Positions 34,919 through 43,176 of a stretch of 64,000 nt of DNA are shown piece by piece. Source of the stretch: Amycolatopsis tolypomycina (GTDB lineage: Bacteria > Actinomycetota > Actinomycetes > Mycobacteriales > Pseudonocardiaceae); contig NZ_FNSO01000004.1 of the NCBI RefSeq assembly GCF_900105945.1, positions 4,526,001-4,590,000 of the forward strand, written 5' to 3'. The position numbers were made by a program, and so were the translations under genes. Position 1 is the first letter of the stretch. The number at the start of each line of letters is the position of its first letter. Under the pieces are notes generated by a model that was not told the DNA's origin, made no database searches, and saw nothing but the letters and a program-made list of their open reading frames with translations.

Positions 34919-35239
34919 CTAGCGCGCAGTTCTGACGTCGTCCAGGCACGTCGAGCCGACCGTGAGGTCCCGGTACGGGTAGCCCTCGCGGTCCAGCAGC
35001 TCCATCGCCCGCAGCTCGGCTTCCTCGTGCGCACGCCGCTGGGCGTCGCCGCCCGCGGGGACCTCGACCAGCACGCGGAAGGTGAACCCGCCGAGGTGCC
35101 TGCTGTAGGTCAGCGTTCCCGGTTCGCCGAACGCAAGGCCGGACAGGTCGTCGTCGCTTGCGTTGGCGAGGAGCTTCTCGCGGACGGCCCCGGCCGGCCG
35201 GTCGAACTTGCCCCGGACGAGGACGCGGTAGGTCGGCAT
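34919..35239 (-). CDS. DUF6204-like small protein
   Basis: The protein has 106 aa from ATG 35239; GTG 35248 would add three residues. The opening TYRVLVRGKFDRP and the central LTYSRHLGGFTFRVLVEVPA resemble the DUF6204 family of small cytoplasmic alpha/beta proteins with no known function. There are no catalytic motifs. It is 57 bases downstream of the next minus-strand gene, so the two may be co-transcribed. Confidence 0.65.
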   Translation of the reverse strand: MPTYRVLVRGKFDRPAGAVREKLLANASDDDLSGLAFGEPGTLTYSRHLGGFTFRVLVEVPAGGDAQRRAHEEAELRAMELLDREGYPYRDLTVGSTCLDDVRTAR

Positions 35240-35296
35240 GCGCGTCACGGTAGCGAAGCTTCCTTCGCGGGCCGACCCGTTTCCGGCGCCCGCGCC

Positions 35297-35743
35297 TCAG
35301 GCGGGCCAGAGCTGGACGAGCCAGCCTTCGACGCCTTCGGCGAAGGTGCCTTCGTCGAGGGCCGCGGTCTCGGCGCGCCCGCCGGCGTGGACACGGGCGT
35401 GGTGCGGGCCGGGCCGCGTGATCGGCAGGACCCGCGGTGACTGGGTCGCCGTGACGGACTGCAGCCGGACCCGCTCGCCCAGGTCGCACCGCAGCTCGAC
35501 GACCCGGTCCCAGCCGCCGGCGGCCGCGTGCGGCTCGGCGTCCCACAGCTCGACGCGGACCGACGGCCGGTGATCGGTCCCGGCGCTGTGCAGCAGCAGC
35601 CCGCCGTCGCCGCCGGCCGCGAGCCAGTCGCCCGCGGGGACGGGCACCTCGAGCGCGTTGCGGGTCATCGGGATCTCCTGCAGCACGAACTGCCCGTACT
35701 CGACGTCGACGCGGTCGACGATCGCGGTCAGCAGGTTCGGCAT
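35297..35743 (-). CDS. Hypothetical beta-rich protein
   Basis: The protein has 148 aa from ATG 35743. There is no signal peptide or membrane segment. The sequence is beta-rich with short hydrophobic strands (VEYGQFVLQEIP, GGLLLHSAG, VRVELWDAEP, VELRCDLGERVRL). I do not recognise the family. Ribosome-site support is weak. Confidence 0.6.
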   Translation of the reverse strand: MPNLLTAIVDRVDVEYGQFVLQEIPMTRNALEVPVPAGDWLAAGGDGGLLLHSAGTDHRPSVRVELWDAEPHAAAGGWDRVVELRCDLGERVRLQSVTATQSPRVLPITRPGPHHARVHAGGRAETAALDEGTFAEGVEGWLVQLWPA

Positions 35744-35808
35744 CCGGCGCCCCCTCGGCGTGTGCGTGGCGCGATCGTAACGGCACCCACGACGCGGCGG
35801 CGGCGGCC

Positions 35809-35833
35809 GTTTCTGGTTAGGGTGCCGGGGTAG
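35809..35833 (+). promoter_or_regulatory. SigB-like promoter, GTTT-N15-GGGTAG, before BCCT
   Basis: GTTT (35809-35812) and GGGTAG (35828-35833) are 15 bases apart; the -10 differs only in its last base from GGGTAT. It lies 53 bases before ATG 35887. Osmotic-stress control of an osmolyte transporter by a SigB-type factor would make sense. Confidence 0.5.
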
Positions 35834-35886
35834 GGCAAACGGCTCAACCCGGACAAAGGAGATCGCGCCCTGGCGCGTGCTTGACC

Positions 35887-37668
35887 ATGACTTCGCAGGA
35901 CGACAGCCGAGCGGAAGAGCGGGTGGCGGACGTCGCCAACGCACCGGACACCACCGGGCCCGGGCACTCGCCCGACGAGCACGTTCCCCTCGGCGTCGCG
36001 GCCGATCGGCCGGCCGCCACCGACCGCGTCGTGTTCGGGGTCGCGGCCGTGCTCGCGCTCGCCATCATCGGCTGGGGCGTGCTGTCCCCGGCGAGCCTCG
36101 CCAACGTCGCCTCGAGCGTGCTGAACGACGCCGTGATCCCCTACGGCGGCTGGGCTTTCGTGCTCACCGCCAGCGGGTTCGTCCTCTTCGCGGTGTGCCT
36201 GGCCATCAGCCGGTACGGCCGGATCCCGCTGGGCGGGGACAAGGAGCTGCCGGAGTTCCGGACGTCGTCGTGGATCGCGATGATGTTCAGCGCCGGGATG
36301 GGCATCGGCCTGATGTTCTTCGGGGTCTACGAGCCGGTTTCGCACCTGGCCGCCCCGCCACCGGGGACGGCGGCGCCGAACTCCGACGAAGCCGTCCACA
36401 CCGCGATGGCCACCACCCTCTTCCACTGGACCGTGCACCCGTGGGCCATCTACGCGGTCGTCGGCCTCGCGATCGCCTACAGCACGTTCCGCAAGGGCCG
36501 GACCCAGCTGATCAGCTCGGTGTTCGCGCCGCTGCTCGGGAACCGGCGCACCGAAGGCCCGCTGGGCAAGGCGATCGACGTCATGGCGATCTTCGCCACG
36601 CTGTTCGGTTCGGCCGCTTCGCTCGGCCTCGGCGCGCTGCAGGTCGGCGGCGGCATGGGCGCCGTCGGCTGGATCGCCGACCCGGGCAAGGGCCTGCTGG
36701 TGGCGATCATCGCGATCCTCACCGTCGCGTTCATCGCGTCGGCCGTTTCCGGGGTGGCCAAGGGCATCCAGTGGCTGTCCAACATCAACATGGTGCTCGC
36801 CGCGGTGCTCGCGGTGTTCGTGCTGGTGGTCGGGCCGACCGTGCTGATCCTCAACATCGTGCCCGGCGCGATCGGGGACTACTTCCGCGAGTTCGCCGAG
36901 ATGTCCGGCCGCACCGGCATGACCGGCGGCGAGCAGATGCAGACGTGGCTGTCCGGCTGGACGGTCTTCTACTGGGCGTGGTGGATCTCCTGGACGCCGT
37001 TCGTGGGCATGTTCATCGCCCGCATCTCGCGCGGCCGCACCATCCGGCAGTTCATCTTCGGCGTCATCGCGATCCCGAGCGTCGTGAGCCTGCTGTGGTT
37101 CGCGATCTTCGGCGGCGCGGCGATCAGCAGGCAGCGCGCGGGCACGGACATCGCGGGTGCGGGCAGCGCGCAGTCGGCGACGTTCGAGCTGCTGGAGACC
37201 CTGCCGTGGTTCGTGCCGATCGCGATACTGGTGATGCTGCTGGTGTCGATCTTCTTCGTCTCCGGCGCGGACGCCGCCTCGGTGGTGATGGGCACGCTGT
37301 CCCAACGCGGCAGCGTCCACCCCGAGAAGAGCGTGGTGATCTTCTGGGGCGTGCTGATGGGCGCGGTCGCGGCGGTCATGCTGCTGGTCGGCGGCACCGA
37401 GGCGCTGACAGGGCTGCAGAACCTCACGATCCTGATCGCGGTGCCGTTCCTGTTCGTGATGGTCGGGCTGTGCGTTTCGGTCTGGAAGGACCTGCGCCAC
37501 GACCCGCTGATGCAGCAACATCCGGGGCTTCGCCCCGGGCCGGGGGCTTCGCCACCCGGAACCCCCGAAAAGCAGCAGGAGGACGCGATGATGCGGTCGC
37601 TGAAGGAACTGCACGACGAACGCCACGACGAACGCCGGCGCCGGCTCGGCCGCACGCACCGGCGCTGA
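35887..37668 (+). CDS. BCCT-family betaine/carnitine/choline transporter
   Basis: The protein has 593 aa; AAAGGAG lies 24 bases or more upstream and TTG 35881 is an alternative start. It has about twelve membrane helices and family signatures: MFSAGMGIGLMFFGVYEP, HWTVHPWAIYAVVGLA and FYWAWWISWTPFVGMFIARI (substrate-box Trp residues). It imports compatible solutes with Na or H. The C-terminal tail (from about 540) is hydrophilic and His/Arg rich; residues about 546-562 are encoded by a palindromic repeat that also lies in the Pls-like gene. Tails of BCCT carriers such as BetP act as osmosensors, so an insertion there may matter. Confidence 0.92.
   Translation: MTSQDDSRAEERVADVANAPDTTGPGHSPDEHVPLGVAADRPAATDRVVFGVAAVLALAIIGWGVLSPASLANVASSVLNDAVIPYGGWAFVLTASGFVLFAVCLAISRYGRIPLGGDKELPEFRTSSWIAMMFSAGMGIGLMFFGVYEPVSHLAAPPPGTAAPNSDEAVHTAMATTLFHWTVHPWAIYAVVGLAIAYSTFRKGRTQLISSVFAPLLGNRRTEGPLGKAIDVMAIFATLFGSAASLGLGALQVGGGMGAVGWIADPGKGLLVAIIAILTVAFIASAVSGVAKGIQWLSNINMVLAAVLAVFVLVVGPTVLILNIVPGAIGDYFREFAEMSGRTGMTGGEQMQTWLSGWTVFYWAWWISWTPFVGMFIARISRGRTIRQFIFGVIAIPSVVSLLWFAIFGGAAISRQRAGTDIAGAGSAQSATFELLETLPWFVPIAILVMLLVSIFFVSGADAASVVMGTLSQRGSVHPEKSVVIFWGVLMGAVAAVMLLVGGTEALTGLQNLTILIAVPFLFVMVGLCVSVWKDLRHDPLMQQHPGLRPGPGASPPGTPEKQQEDAMMRSLKELHDERHDERRRRLGRTHRR
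37524..37573. repeat. Double-hairpin repeat, family B, inside the BCCT gene
   Basis: GGGGCTTCGCCCC followed by a GGGGGCTTCG / CGGAACCCCC hairpin and GAAAAGC. It matches the copy at 14056-14105 at 47 of 50 positions. It is read in frame from the plus strand and codes for the Pro/Gly-rich HPGLRPGPGASPPGTPEK. Confidence 0.9.
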
Positions 37669-37679
37669 CGGGCCGCCGG

Positions 37680-37710
37680 TGGGGTGAACGACCGTGCGTC
37701 GTTCACCCCA
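37680..37710. terminator. Bidirectional hairpin between BCCT and the reductase gene
   Basis: TGGGGTGAACGAC and its exact complement are separated by CGTGC. It lies between two convergent genes, so it probably stops transcription from both sides. No T-tract. Confidence 0.78.
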
Positions 37711-37749
37711 CCGATTCCGGCCGTCCTCAGTGGACGGTGACGGGCCGGG

Positions 37750-38733
37750 TCAGGCGGCCGGCCGGGGGATCCCCAGTGACTCGCGGTACCAGTCCGCCGC
37801 CTCCGCCAGGCGGCGGCCGAAGCCCGGCCCCGGGGACACGCCGGTGCGGCGCCAGATGCGGCTGCTCTCGTACCAGTGGTCCTGCGTGAGCAGGGAGTAC
37901 TGGTGGTCGCTCAAGGACGGCAGTGCCGCCCGCGTGCGGGCGCGGTGCTCGGCGAGCGGCAGGTCGGCGACCGGCACCGGCAGGCCGAGGAGCTCGCACA
38001 TCGCCGTGACCAGCCTGCGGACCCGGATCGGGTGCGGGTCGGCCACGTGGAAGACCTCGGCGCCGCGGTGGGGCCGCGGGTCGAGCGCCAGCACCGCGAT
38101 CGCCGCGGCCAGGTCGGTCACCGCCACCAGTGAAGTGCACGCCGCGCCGCCCGCCGCCCACGCCGGGACCGCCCGGATCCAGCGGGCCAGCGCCGGCACC
38201 ACGTGGCGGTCGCCGGTGCCGTAGACCAGGTGCGGCCGCAGCACGGTGCCACCGGCGGCCAGGACCAGGTGCTCGCTCGCCAGCCTGCTCCGGCTGGTCG
38301 GCGACGCCGGTTCCGTCACCAGCCCGGAGCCGTCCACCGGCTCCGCGGCGCCCCGGTGGACGCCGTCGCGGTAGACCGCGCACGTGCTCAGGTACAGCAC
38401 GTGCGCCGTGCCCGCGATGCGGGCCTCCGCGAGAATCTTGGCCGTGCCGTCCTCGTTGACGGCCGTGCACAACGCCTGTTCCCCGCCGACCTGCGACGCG
38501 AGGTGCACCAGGCTCGTGATCCCGGCGCACAGCCCGGCGAGGCTCGGCGCGTCGGTGAGGTCACCCCGCCACGTCGTCACGCCGGCGTCCGTCATCCACG
38601 CCGGCGCCGGGCCCCGGACGAGGACGCGGATCCGCGTGCCCATGCCCCGCGCGACCAGCTCGCGCAGCACCGCGGTGCCGATGAAGCCGGTCGCGCCGGT
38701 CACCAGGATGTCTGTCGACCCCCCGGCAGTCAC
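37750..38733 (-). CDS. NAD-dependent epimerase/dehydratase-type reductase
   Basis: The protein has 327 aa from GTG 38733. The extended SDR signature is ILVTGATGFIGTAVLREL, with DLTDAPSL and LVHLASQ. The active-site YxxxK is not clear: STCAVYRDG is at the expected place but the Lys is replaced. It overlaps the AfsA gene by 4 bases and is co-translated with it. Reductases or epimerases next to afsA complete the ring or side chain of gamma-butyrolactone signals, which is the likely role here. Confidence 0.82.
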   Translation of the reverse strand: MTAGGSTDILVTGATGFIGTAVLRELVARGMGTRIRVLVRGPAPAWMTDAGVTTWRGDLTDAPSLAGLCAGITSLVHLASQVGGEQALCTAVNEDGTAKILAEARIAGTAHVLYLSTCAVYRDGVHRGAAEPVDGSGLVTEPASPTSRSRLASEHLVLAAGGTVLRPHLVYGTGDRHVVPALARWIRAVPAWAAGGAACTSLVAVTDLAAAIAVLALDPRPHRGAEVFHVADPHPIRVRRLVTAMCELLGLPVPVADLPLAEHRARTRAALPSLSDHQYSLLTQDHWYESSRIWRRTGVSPGPGFGRRLAEAADWYRESLGIPRPAA

Positions 38734-39695
38734 GACAAACGCATCCCCAGCGTGCCGTGCGCGGCGGTGGCACCCTTCTGCTGGATGTCCACCCGGACGG
38801 TCCGCACGCGGTCCGCTCCCGCGGCGTCCGCTTCGGCCACCAGCCGGCAGTCGGAGTCGAACTCCACGTAGGTGTCGAACCGGAACTCCGCGTGCGCGGG
38901 GATGGCGTACGGGTCGCCGATCGCCAGCAGGGCCGCCTGCCGCGAGCCTTCGATGAGCGCCATCCCCGGCACGTGGTCGACCGCGTGGTCGAAGAGCACC
39001 GCGTGGTCCGGGTCGCACCGCAGCGACCACGTGCCGTCCGTCTCCGTCGCCGCCACCAGCACGTCCTCCGCGCGGTCGCGGCCCACCAGCGCCGGAGTGA
39101 CCGCGGGCAGGACCGCCGCCTGGAACGGGGTCGCCGCGAAGTGGTCGCCCCGCACCCGGCGGTAGACCGCCGGCGAGACGCAGCGCCAGCTCTCCGAGCT
39201 GGTGCCGATCAGGTGACCGTCGCGGAAGCACTCGAAGTCCAGCCGCATGCCGCCGACGTTCTTGCCCCGGTACTCGATCTCGTGCGCACTGGCCCGCAGG
39301 ACCACGTCGACCGGCCGCCCCAGCGTGGCCAGTCCCGTCGTGTCGATCGAGTACGTCTTCCGGTCGGACAGGAAGCTGTGGCTGATCGGCACGCCGTACG
39401 CCCGGTGCGCGATCAGCAGCGCGGCCTGGCGCACCGTCTCCGCGTACAGCATCGGGTCGTGGAACTCCGGCGTCCTCGGCCCGAAGAAGCTGTGCCGGCG
39501 CGGCCACTGCGCCCCGACTTCGAACCGGTGTTCGCCGAGGATGTTCAGGTCGGTGACGAAAACTTCCGAGACGGCCGCGCGGTGCACGAGGCCCCGCGGG
39601 ATCGTCTGCTGGAAATCGACCGCGGTGGGCGGCCTGTCGTTGATCTTGGTTTCGGGTATTTCGCGCACAGAACTGTGAATCGCCGTGCTGACCAT
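38730..39695 (-). CDS. afsA: AfsA-family gamma-butyrolactone synthase
   Basis: The protein has 321 aa; CTGGGAGGGACC precedes ATG 39695. Two AfsA hot-dog repeats are seen: VHRAAVSEVFVTDLNILGEHRFEV to about 160, and the second with DHVPGMALIEGSRQAAL. AfsA/ScbA enzymes condense dihydroxyacetone phosphate with a beta-ketoacyl chain to start A-factor-like signals. It is divergent from the TetR receptor at 39907, with a receptor box in between, the classical arrangement for autoregulation. The chain type cannot be read from sequence. Confidence 0.9.
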   Translation of the reverse strand: MVSTAIHSSVREIPETKINDRPPTAVDFQQTIPRGLVHRAAVSEVFVTDLNILGEHRFEVGAQWPRRHSFFGPRTPEFHDPMLYAETVRQAALLIAHRAYGVPISHSFLSDRKTYSIDTTGLATLGRPVDVVLRASAHEIEYRGKNVGGMRLDFECFRDGHLIGTSSESWRCVSPAVYRRVRGDHFAATPFQAAVLPAVTPALVGRDRAEDVLVAATETDGTWSLRCDPDHAVLFDHAVDHVPGMALIEGSRQAALLAIGDPYAIPAHAEFRFDTYVEFDSDCRLVAEADAAGADRVRTVRVDIQQKGATAAHGTLGMRLS

Positions 39696-39774
39696 GACGG
39701 TCCCTCCCAGAATGTCTTCCCCAGTACCCCAGTGCTCCCCCATGACATTTGTAGCCGAAGCGGCATGCGAAAAC

Positions 39775-39798
39775 CATACCAACCGAGCGGTTTTTTTC
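39775..39798. promoter_or_regulatory. Butyrolactone receptor box (ARE) 1
   Basis: CATACCAACCGAGCGGTTTT followed by TTTC fits the autoregulatory element bound by ArpA/ScbR/FarA-type receptors: AACCG-AG-CGGTT core, CATACC flank and AT-rich ends. It lies between afsA and the receptor gene, 80 bases upstream of afsA. Confidence 0.7.
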
Positions 39799-39906
39799 AC
39801 TGGCTTTCCCAGCTCGCGGCCCGTAGACTGGGCCATTGACACAACCGAGGATGCCGCCGAATGGTCGATTGTGGACTGCTTCGGGCGGCGTGTGAGAGGA
39901 GCTGAG

Positions 39907-40536
39907 TTGGCTCGCCAAGAGCGCGCGGAGCAGACACGGAACGCCATCCTGGAGGCCGCGGCCTCCAGGTTCGACGCGGTCGGCTTCTTTGGCGCGAGCC
40001 TCTCGGACATCCTGACCGAGGCAGGTGTCACGAAGGGCGCACTGTACTTCCACTTCAAGTCGAAGGAAGACCTGGCCGACGCACTGATCGACGAGCAGTT
40101 CACGGTCTGGGACCCGCTGGCGGCGATCGAGAACCCCGGCCTGCAGACGGTCATCGACCTGACCCAGGGGATGGCGGCCAGCCTGCAAACGGACGTCCGG
40201 GTCCGCGCGAGCATCCGGCTGGTCATCGAGCAGGGCTCGTTCATCGCACCGGCGGGCAACGCGTACAAGAGGTGGATCGACACGATCCACGGCTGCCTGC
40301 TCGCCGCGAAGGCCGCGGGCGACCTGCGCAAGGAGGTCAACGCCCACGACCTCGCCCAGTTCGTGCAGGGGTCGTTCACCGGGATCCAGCTCAGTTCGCA
40401 GGTGCTCACCGGGCGGACGGACCTGCTCGAACGCGTGACGTTCATGTGGCGGACGATCCTGCAGTCGGTGGTGCCGCCCCGGCGGATGCACCGGTTCATC
40501 GCCGAAGGGACCGCGCAGGTGAGCGAGACGGCCTGA
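39907..40536 (+). CDS. TetR-family gamma-butyrolactone receptor (ArpA/ScbR type)
   Basis: The protein has 209 aa from TTG 39907, preceded by GAGAGGAGCTGAG; this start gives the N-terminus ARQERAEQTRNAILEAA typical of the family. The HTH reads SLSDILTEAGVTKGALYFHF with KSKEDLADAL next. The ligand domain has NAYKRWIDTIHG, whose Trp (near residue 123) corresponds to the conserved butyrolactone-contacting Trp of true receptors. It should repress its targets until the signal builds up. Pairing with afsA across an ARE box strongly supports this. Confidence 0.9.
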   Translation: MARQERAEQTRNAILEAAASRFDAVGFFGASLSDILTEAGVTKGALYFHFKSKEDLADALIDEQFTVWDPLAAIENPGLQTVIDLTQGMAASLQTDVRVRASIRLVIEQGSFIAPAGNAYKRWIDTIHGCLLAAKAAGDLRKEVNAHDLAQFVQGSFTGIQLSSQVLTGRTDLLERVTFMWRTILQSVVPPRRMHRFIAEGTAQVSETA

Positions 40537-40547
40537 GGAGCGGAACG

Positions 40548-40578
40548 GGCGGCCGGGCAAAGCGCCTGGCCGCCTTTT
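40548..40578 (+). terminator. Intrinsic terminator of the receptor gene
   Basis: GGCGGCCGGGC pairs with GCCTGGCCGCC (one G-T wobble) around AAAGC, followed by TTTT. It lies 12 bases after the receptor stop codon and before the convergent TetR gene. Confidence 0.75.
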
Positions 40579-40723
40579 CACGCCCTCACGAGCGGGCGGG
40601 CCAAAAAAGAAGCCTCGGGCGCGCGCGACGGCTCGACGGGACCGGGAAGGCCGAGCACATTCCGCGGCCCGGCAGACCGAGGGGCGAGCGACTCGCGCTT
40701 CCCTCCCCCAGCCCGCAGACTCC

Positions 40724-41329
40724 TCACGCCCTCCTGGACGGCGCCTGCGGCGACAGCTCGATCAGCCGCCACAGCTTGCTCAGCGTTGCCGCCAGGTCGC
40801 CCTCCGGCTTCACTATCCGGCTCGACACCGCCGACTCGAGGCCCACGCACGTCACCGCCACCAGCAGCTCCGCCGTCTCGATCGGGATGTCGGTGCCCAG
40901 CTCGCCGGCCTCCAGTGCGTCTGCCACGTACCGGTGGACCTGGGCCAGCCACGCGCGGGAGAACGCCACGAACCGCTCGTCCGCGGAGCCCATCTCGCGC
41001 GCCATGCGGAAGCTCGCGCCCACCGTCGGATCCGTGTCGAGCCAGTGCATCAGGGCGTGACTGAGGTCGGCCAGCCGCGGCAGTGCCTGGCGCGGCAGCA
41101 CGCGCTGGCGGTGCACGTGCTCGGCCAGCACCGCCGTCGCCGCGACCTGGACCTCGTCGCAGATCTCGTCCTTGGAGGAGAAGTGGAAGTACAGGCCGCC
41201 CTTGGTGACCCCCGCCGCCTGCGCGATGCCCACCATGCTGGTGGCCGCGTAGCCGTCCTGGTGCAGCAACTCGGCCGCGGCCTCCAGCAACAGGCGACGC
41301 GTGTGTTCCGAGCGTGCCTGCTTGGTCAC
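40724..41329 (-). CDS. Second TetR butyrolactone-receptor homolog
   Basis: The protein has 201 aa from GTG 41329. The HTH SMVGIAQAAGVTKGGLYFHF is close to that of the receptor at 39907, and the ligand region shows the Trp-bearing FSRAWLAQVHRYV. Streptomyces clusters often hold a receptor plus such a pseudo-receptor that answers to antibiotics or intermediates. It is divergent from the SARP gene, sharing a control region with two receptor-box-like sites, so it probably regulates that gene and itself. Confidence 0.85.
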   Translation of the reverse strand: MTKQARSEHTRRLLLEAAAELLHQDGYAATSMVGIAQAAGVTKGGLYFHFSSKDEICDEVQVAATAVLAEHVHRQRVLPRQALPRLADLSHALMHWLDTDPTVGASFRMAREMGSADERFVAFSRAWLAQVHRYVADALEAGELGTDIPIETAELLVAVTCVGLESAVSSRIVKPEGDLAATLSKLWRLIELSPQAPSRRA

Positions 41330-41388
41330 CGTCGGTCCCTCCGGTCGGGGTGTCCGGCGCGGAGACTCCCTGCGCCTGCCCCGAGATT

Positions 41389-41412
41389 ACATACCAACCG
41401 CCCGGTTTACAA
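41389..41412. promoter_or_regulatory. Butyrolactone receptor box (ARE) 2
   Basis: ACATACCAACCGCCCGGTTT plus ACAA forms a strong ARE: AACCG-CC-CGGTT core and an ACATACC flank identical in its CATACC part to box 1. It is 60 bases upstream of the second TetR gene. Confidence 0.75.
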
Positions 41413-41476
41413 CCTGCGCGACCCCAGAATCCTGCCGCCGGCAAGGAATCCTTGGCACCCCTAACCAAACAAACCG

Positions 41477-41526
41477 ACCGACCTCCCGGTTTTGTCTTGA
41501 AAACCGGGAGGTCGGTTTAGTATGCT
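41477..41526 (+). promoter_or_regulatory. SARP promoter with long inverted repeat
   Basis: ACCGACCTCCCGGTTTT (41477-41493) and its exact complement (41500-41516) enclose GTCTTG. A promoter overlaps it: TTGAAA (41497-41502), 18 bases, TATGCT (41521-41526). The right arm lies between the -35 and -10 boxes and contains CGGTTT, so a bound TetR-type receptor would block transcription of the SARP gene. Confidence 0.65.
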
Positions 41527-41620
41527 GCCGAGGTGGGACCGGGCAGACGGGCGCTGGAGGACACACTGGGGGCGCCGGGCCGGGCAGATCCGATCGACGC
41601 GGACACCGGAAGGCACTGAG

Positions 41621-42385
41621 ATGGACTACCAGATACTGGGGCAGCTGCAAGTGGGCGGACGCCCCGGCGTGAGCGCCCCGCGGGCGCGCAAGATCGAGAC
41701 GCTGCTCGCCGTGCTGCTGGTCAAGCGCAACCAGGTGGCGACCACCGAGCACCTCATCGGCGAGCTCTGGGGAGAGCACCCGCCGGCCCGGGCGAGCGCC
41801 GCCCTGTACGTCTACGTCTCGCAGCTGCGGAAGCTGCTGCGCGGCACCGGGGACGACGCCGAAGACAGCCCCGTGGTGACCAGCCCGCGCGGCTACTCGC
41901 TGGTCGTCACGGACGGCGAGCTCGACGCCGACCGCTTCACCCGCCGCTACGAGCGGGGCCGGGCCCTCTACTGGGACCGCAACTACAAGGAGGCCGCGAA
42001 GGTCCTTCGCGAGGCCGCGAACCTGTGGCGCGGCGAGGCGTTCGGCGGCTTCACCGACTCCCCCGACGTCCAGGCCTACGCCACCCTGCTGGAGGAGAGC
42101 CGGCTGGAGTGCCTGGAACTGCTGATGGAGACCGAGCTGCTGATCGGACGCCACCGCGAGGTGGTCGGTCAGCTGTCCGCGCTGGCGAAGGAACACACGC
42201 TGCGCGAGACCTTCTACGAGTACCTGATGACCGCCCTCCTGCGCTCGAACCGCCGCGCGGAAGCCCTCGAGACCTTCGCGTCGGCCCGGCAGCACCTGGT
42301 TCAGCAGCTGGGCATCGAACCCGGCAGTTCGCTGCGAAAGCTGCACCACAGCATCCTCGTCGGCGAGATGTCGGACGCGGTCTGA
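41621..42385 (+). CDS. SARP-family pathway activator
   Basis: The protein has 254 aa from ATG 41621. An OmpR-like winged helix (PRARKIETLLAVLLVKRNQV, ALYVYVSQLRKLLR, VTSPRGYSLVV) is followed by a bacterial transcriptional activation domain (RRYERGRALYWDRNYKEAAK, LLEESRLECLELLMETEL, HTLRETFYEYLMTALLRSNR, GIEPGSSLRKL). It has the short form without ATPase or TPR domains. SARPs bind heptameric direct repeats and switch on biosynthetic operons. Its position between the butyrolactone genes and the PKS cluster makes the PKS genes the obvious target. Confidence 0.92.
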   Translation: MDYQILGQLQVGGRPGVSAPRARKIETLLAVLLVKRNQVATTEHLIGELWGEHPPARASAALYVYVSQLRKLLRGTGDDAEDSPVVTSPRGYSLVVTDGELDADRFTRRYERGRALYWDRNYKEAAKVLREAANLWRGEAFGGFTDSPDVQAYATLLEESRLECLELLMETELLIGRHREVVGQLSALAKEHTLRETFYEYLMTALLRSNRRAEALETFASARQHLVQQLGIEPGSSLRKLHHSILVGEMSDAV

Positions 42386-42408
42386 CCCGGCCCGCGTCCG
42401 GCCCCAGC

Positions 42409-42451
42409 GGCCCGGTCCTCCGCCACCAGCGGGGACCGGGCCTCTTTTTTT
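42409..42451 (+). terminator. Strong intrinsic terminator of the SARP gene
   Basis: GGCCCGGTCC pairs exactly with GGACCGGGCC around a 14-base loop and is followed by TCTTTTTTT. A T-tract this long is uncommon in DNA of this composition. Confidence 0.88.
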
Positions 42452-42466
42452 GATCCAACGCCGGGT

Positions 42467-43045
42467 TCAGCTCCGGTAGACGGAGACGACGGCCGAACCG
42501 CACGCGGGAGCCTCGCCGTACCACCCGCCCCAGCGACCGTCGAGCGCCAGCTCGGCCAGCTCGGCCATGAGGTCCAGCTCGGCAGGCCACACGTACCGCA
42601 CGGGCACGCGCGCGTCGGCCAGGAACAGCGTCTGGCGCGCGCAGTCGTGCCCGGTCACCAGCGGGTGCCCGGCCCAGGCCGCCGGGTCGGGGTGGTGGCC
42701 CTGGACGACGAGGGCGGCCCCGGGCCGCAGCACCGCCGCCAGCCTGCGGACCGCACGGACCTGGTCCCGCTGCACCAGCAGCCGGCAAAGGACGTCCGAA
42801 CCGGCGTACACGACGTCGAAACGCTGCGCGGGCAGGCTGTCGAGACCCGCCTCCGCGACGGGGTACCCCAGTTCCGCCAGTTCGGCCGCCACCCCGCCGC
42901 CGCTCAGGACGAGCACGCGCGGGCGGCGGGCGACCCGGTCGGCGACCTCGGCGAGGAACGCCGCCGCGCCGGCCGGGTCGGCCGCCAGCGGGGCGGACCA
43001 CGCGTCGAGGGTCACGGCCGGGTTCTCGGCGATGCGGGTCGGCAT
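42467..43045 (-). CDS. Methyltransferase-like protein (SAM fold)
   Basis: The protein has 192 aa from ATG 43045, with GAGGTG upstream; GTG 43060 is an alternative. The order VLVLSGGGVAAELAELGYPV, FDVVYAGSDVL, VLRPGAALVVQGHHPD resembles a class I SAM methyltransferase. However, the glycine motif (SGGG) is shortened and the acidic SAM-ribose residue is not evident. It lies on the PKS strand, 131 bases after the exporter. It may tailor the polyketide or be non-catalytic. Confidence 0.6.
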   Translation of the reverse strand: MPTRIAENPAVTLDAWSAPLAADPAGAAAFLAEVADRVARRPRVLVLSGGGVAAELAELGYPVAEAGLDSLPAQRFDVVYAGSDVLCRLLVQRDQVRAVRRLAAVLRPGAALVVQGHHPDPAAWAGHPLVTGHDCARQTLFLADARVPVRYVWPAELDLMAELAELALDGRWGGWYGEAPACGSAVVSVYRS

Positions 43046-43176
43046 CGTCAGGCACCTCACTTCACGGACTGGTCTGATCTCCTCTACGCAGAGTGCCCGA
43101 CCGACCTAAAGTCGACCTTGCGCGCGCGAAAGCGGCCCGTGCGCGGAGCACGGGCCGCCTCGCTACCGCGGGAGTG

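Noticed and set aside
39685..39906. N-terminal extension of the butyrolactone receptor from ATG 39685
   Set aside because: The extension would cover the ARE box and promoter region and has no family similarity; TTG 39907 with GAGGAG upstream gives the canonical N-terminus.
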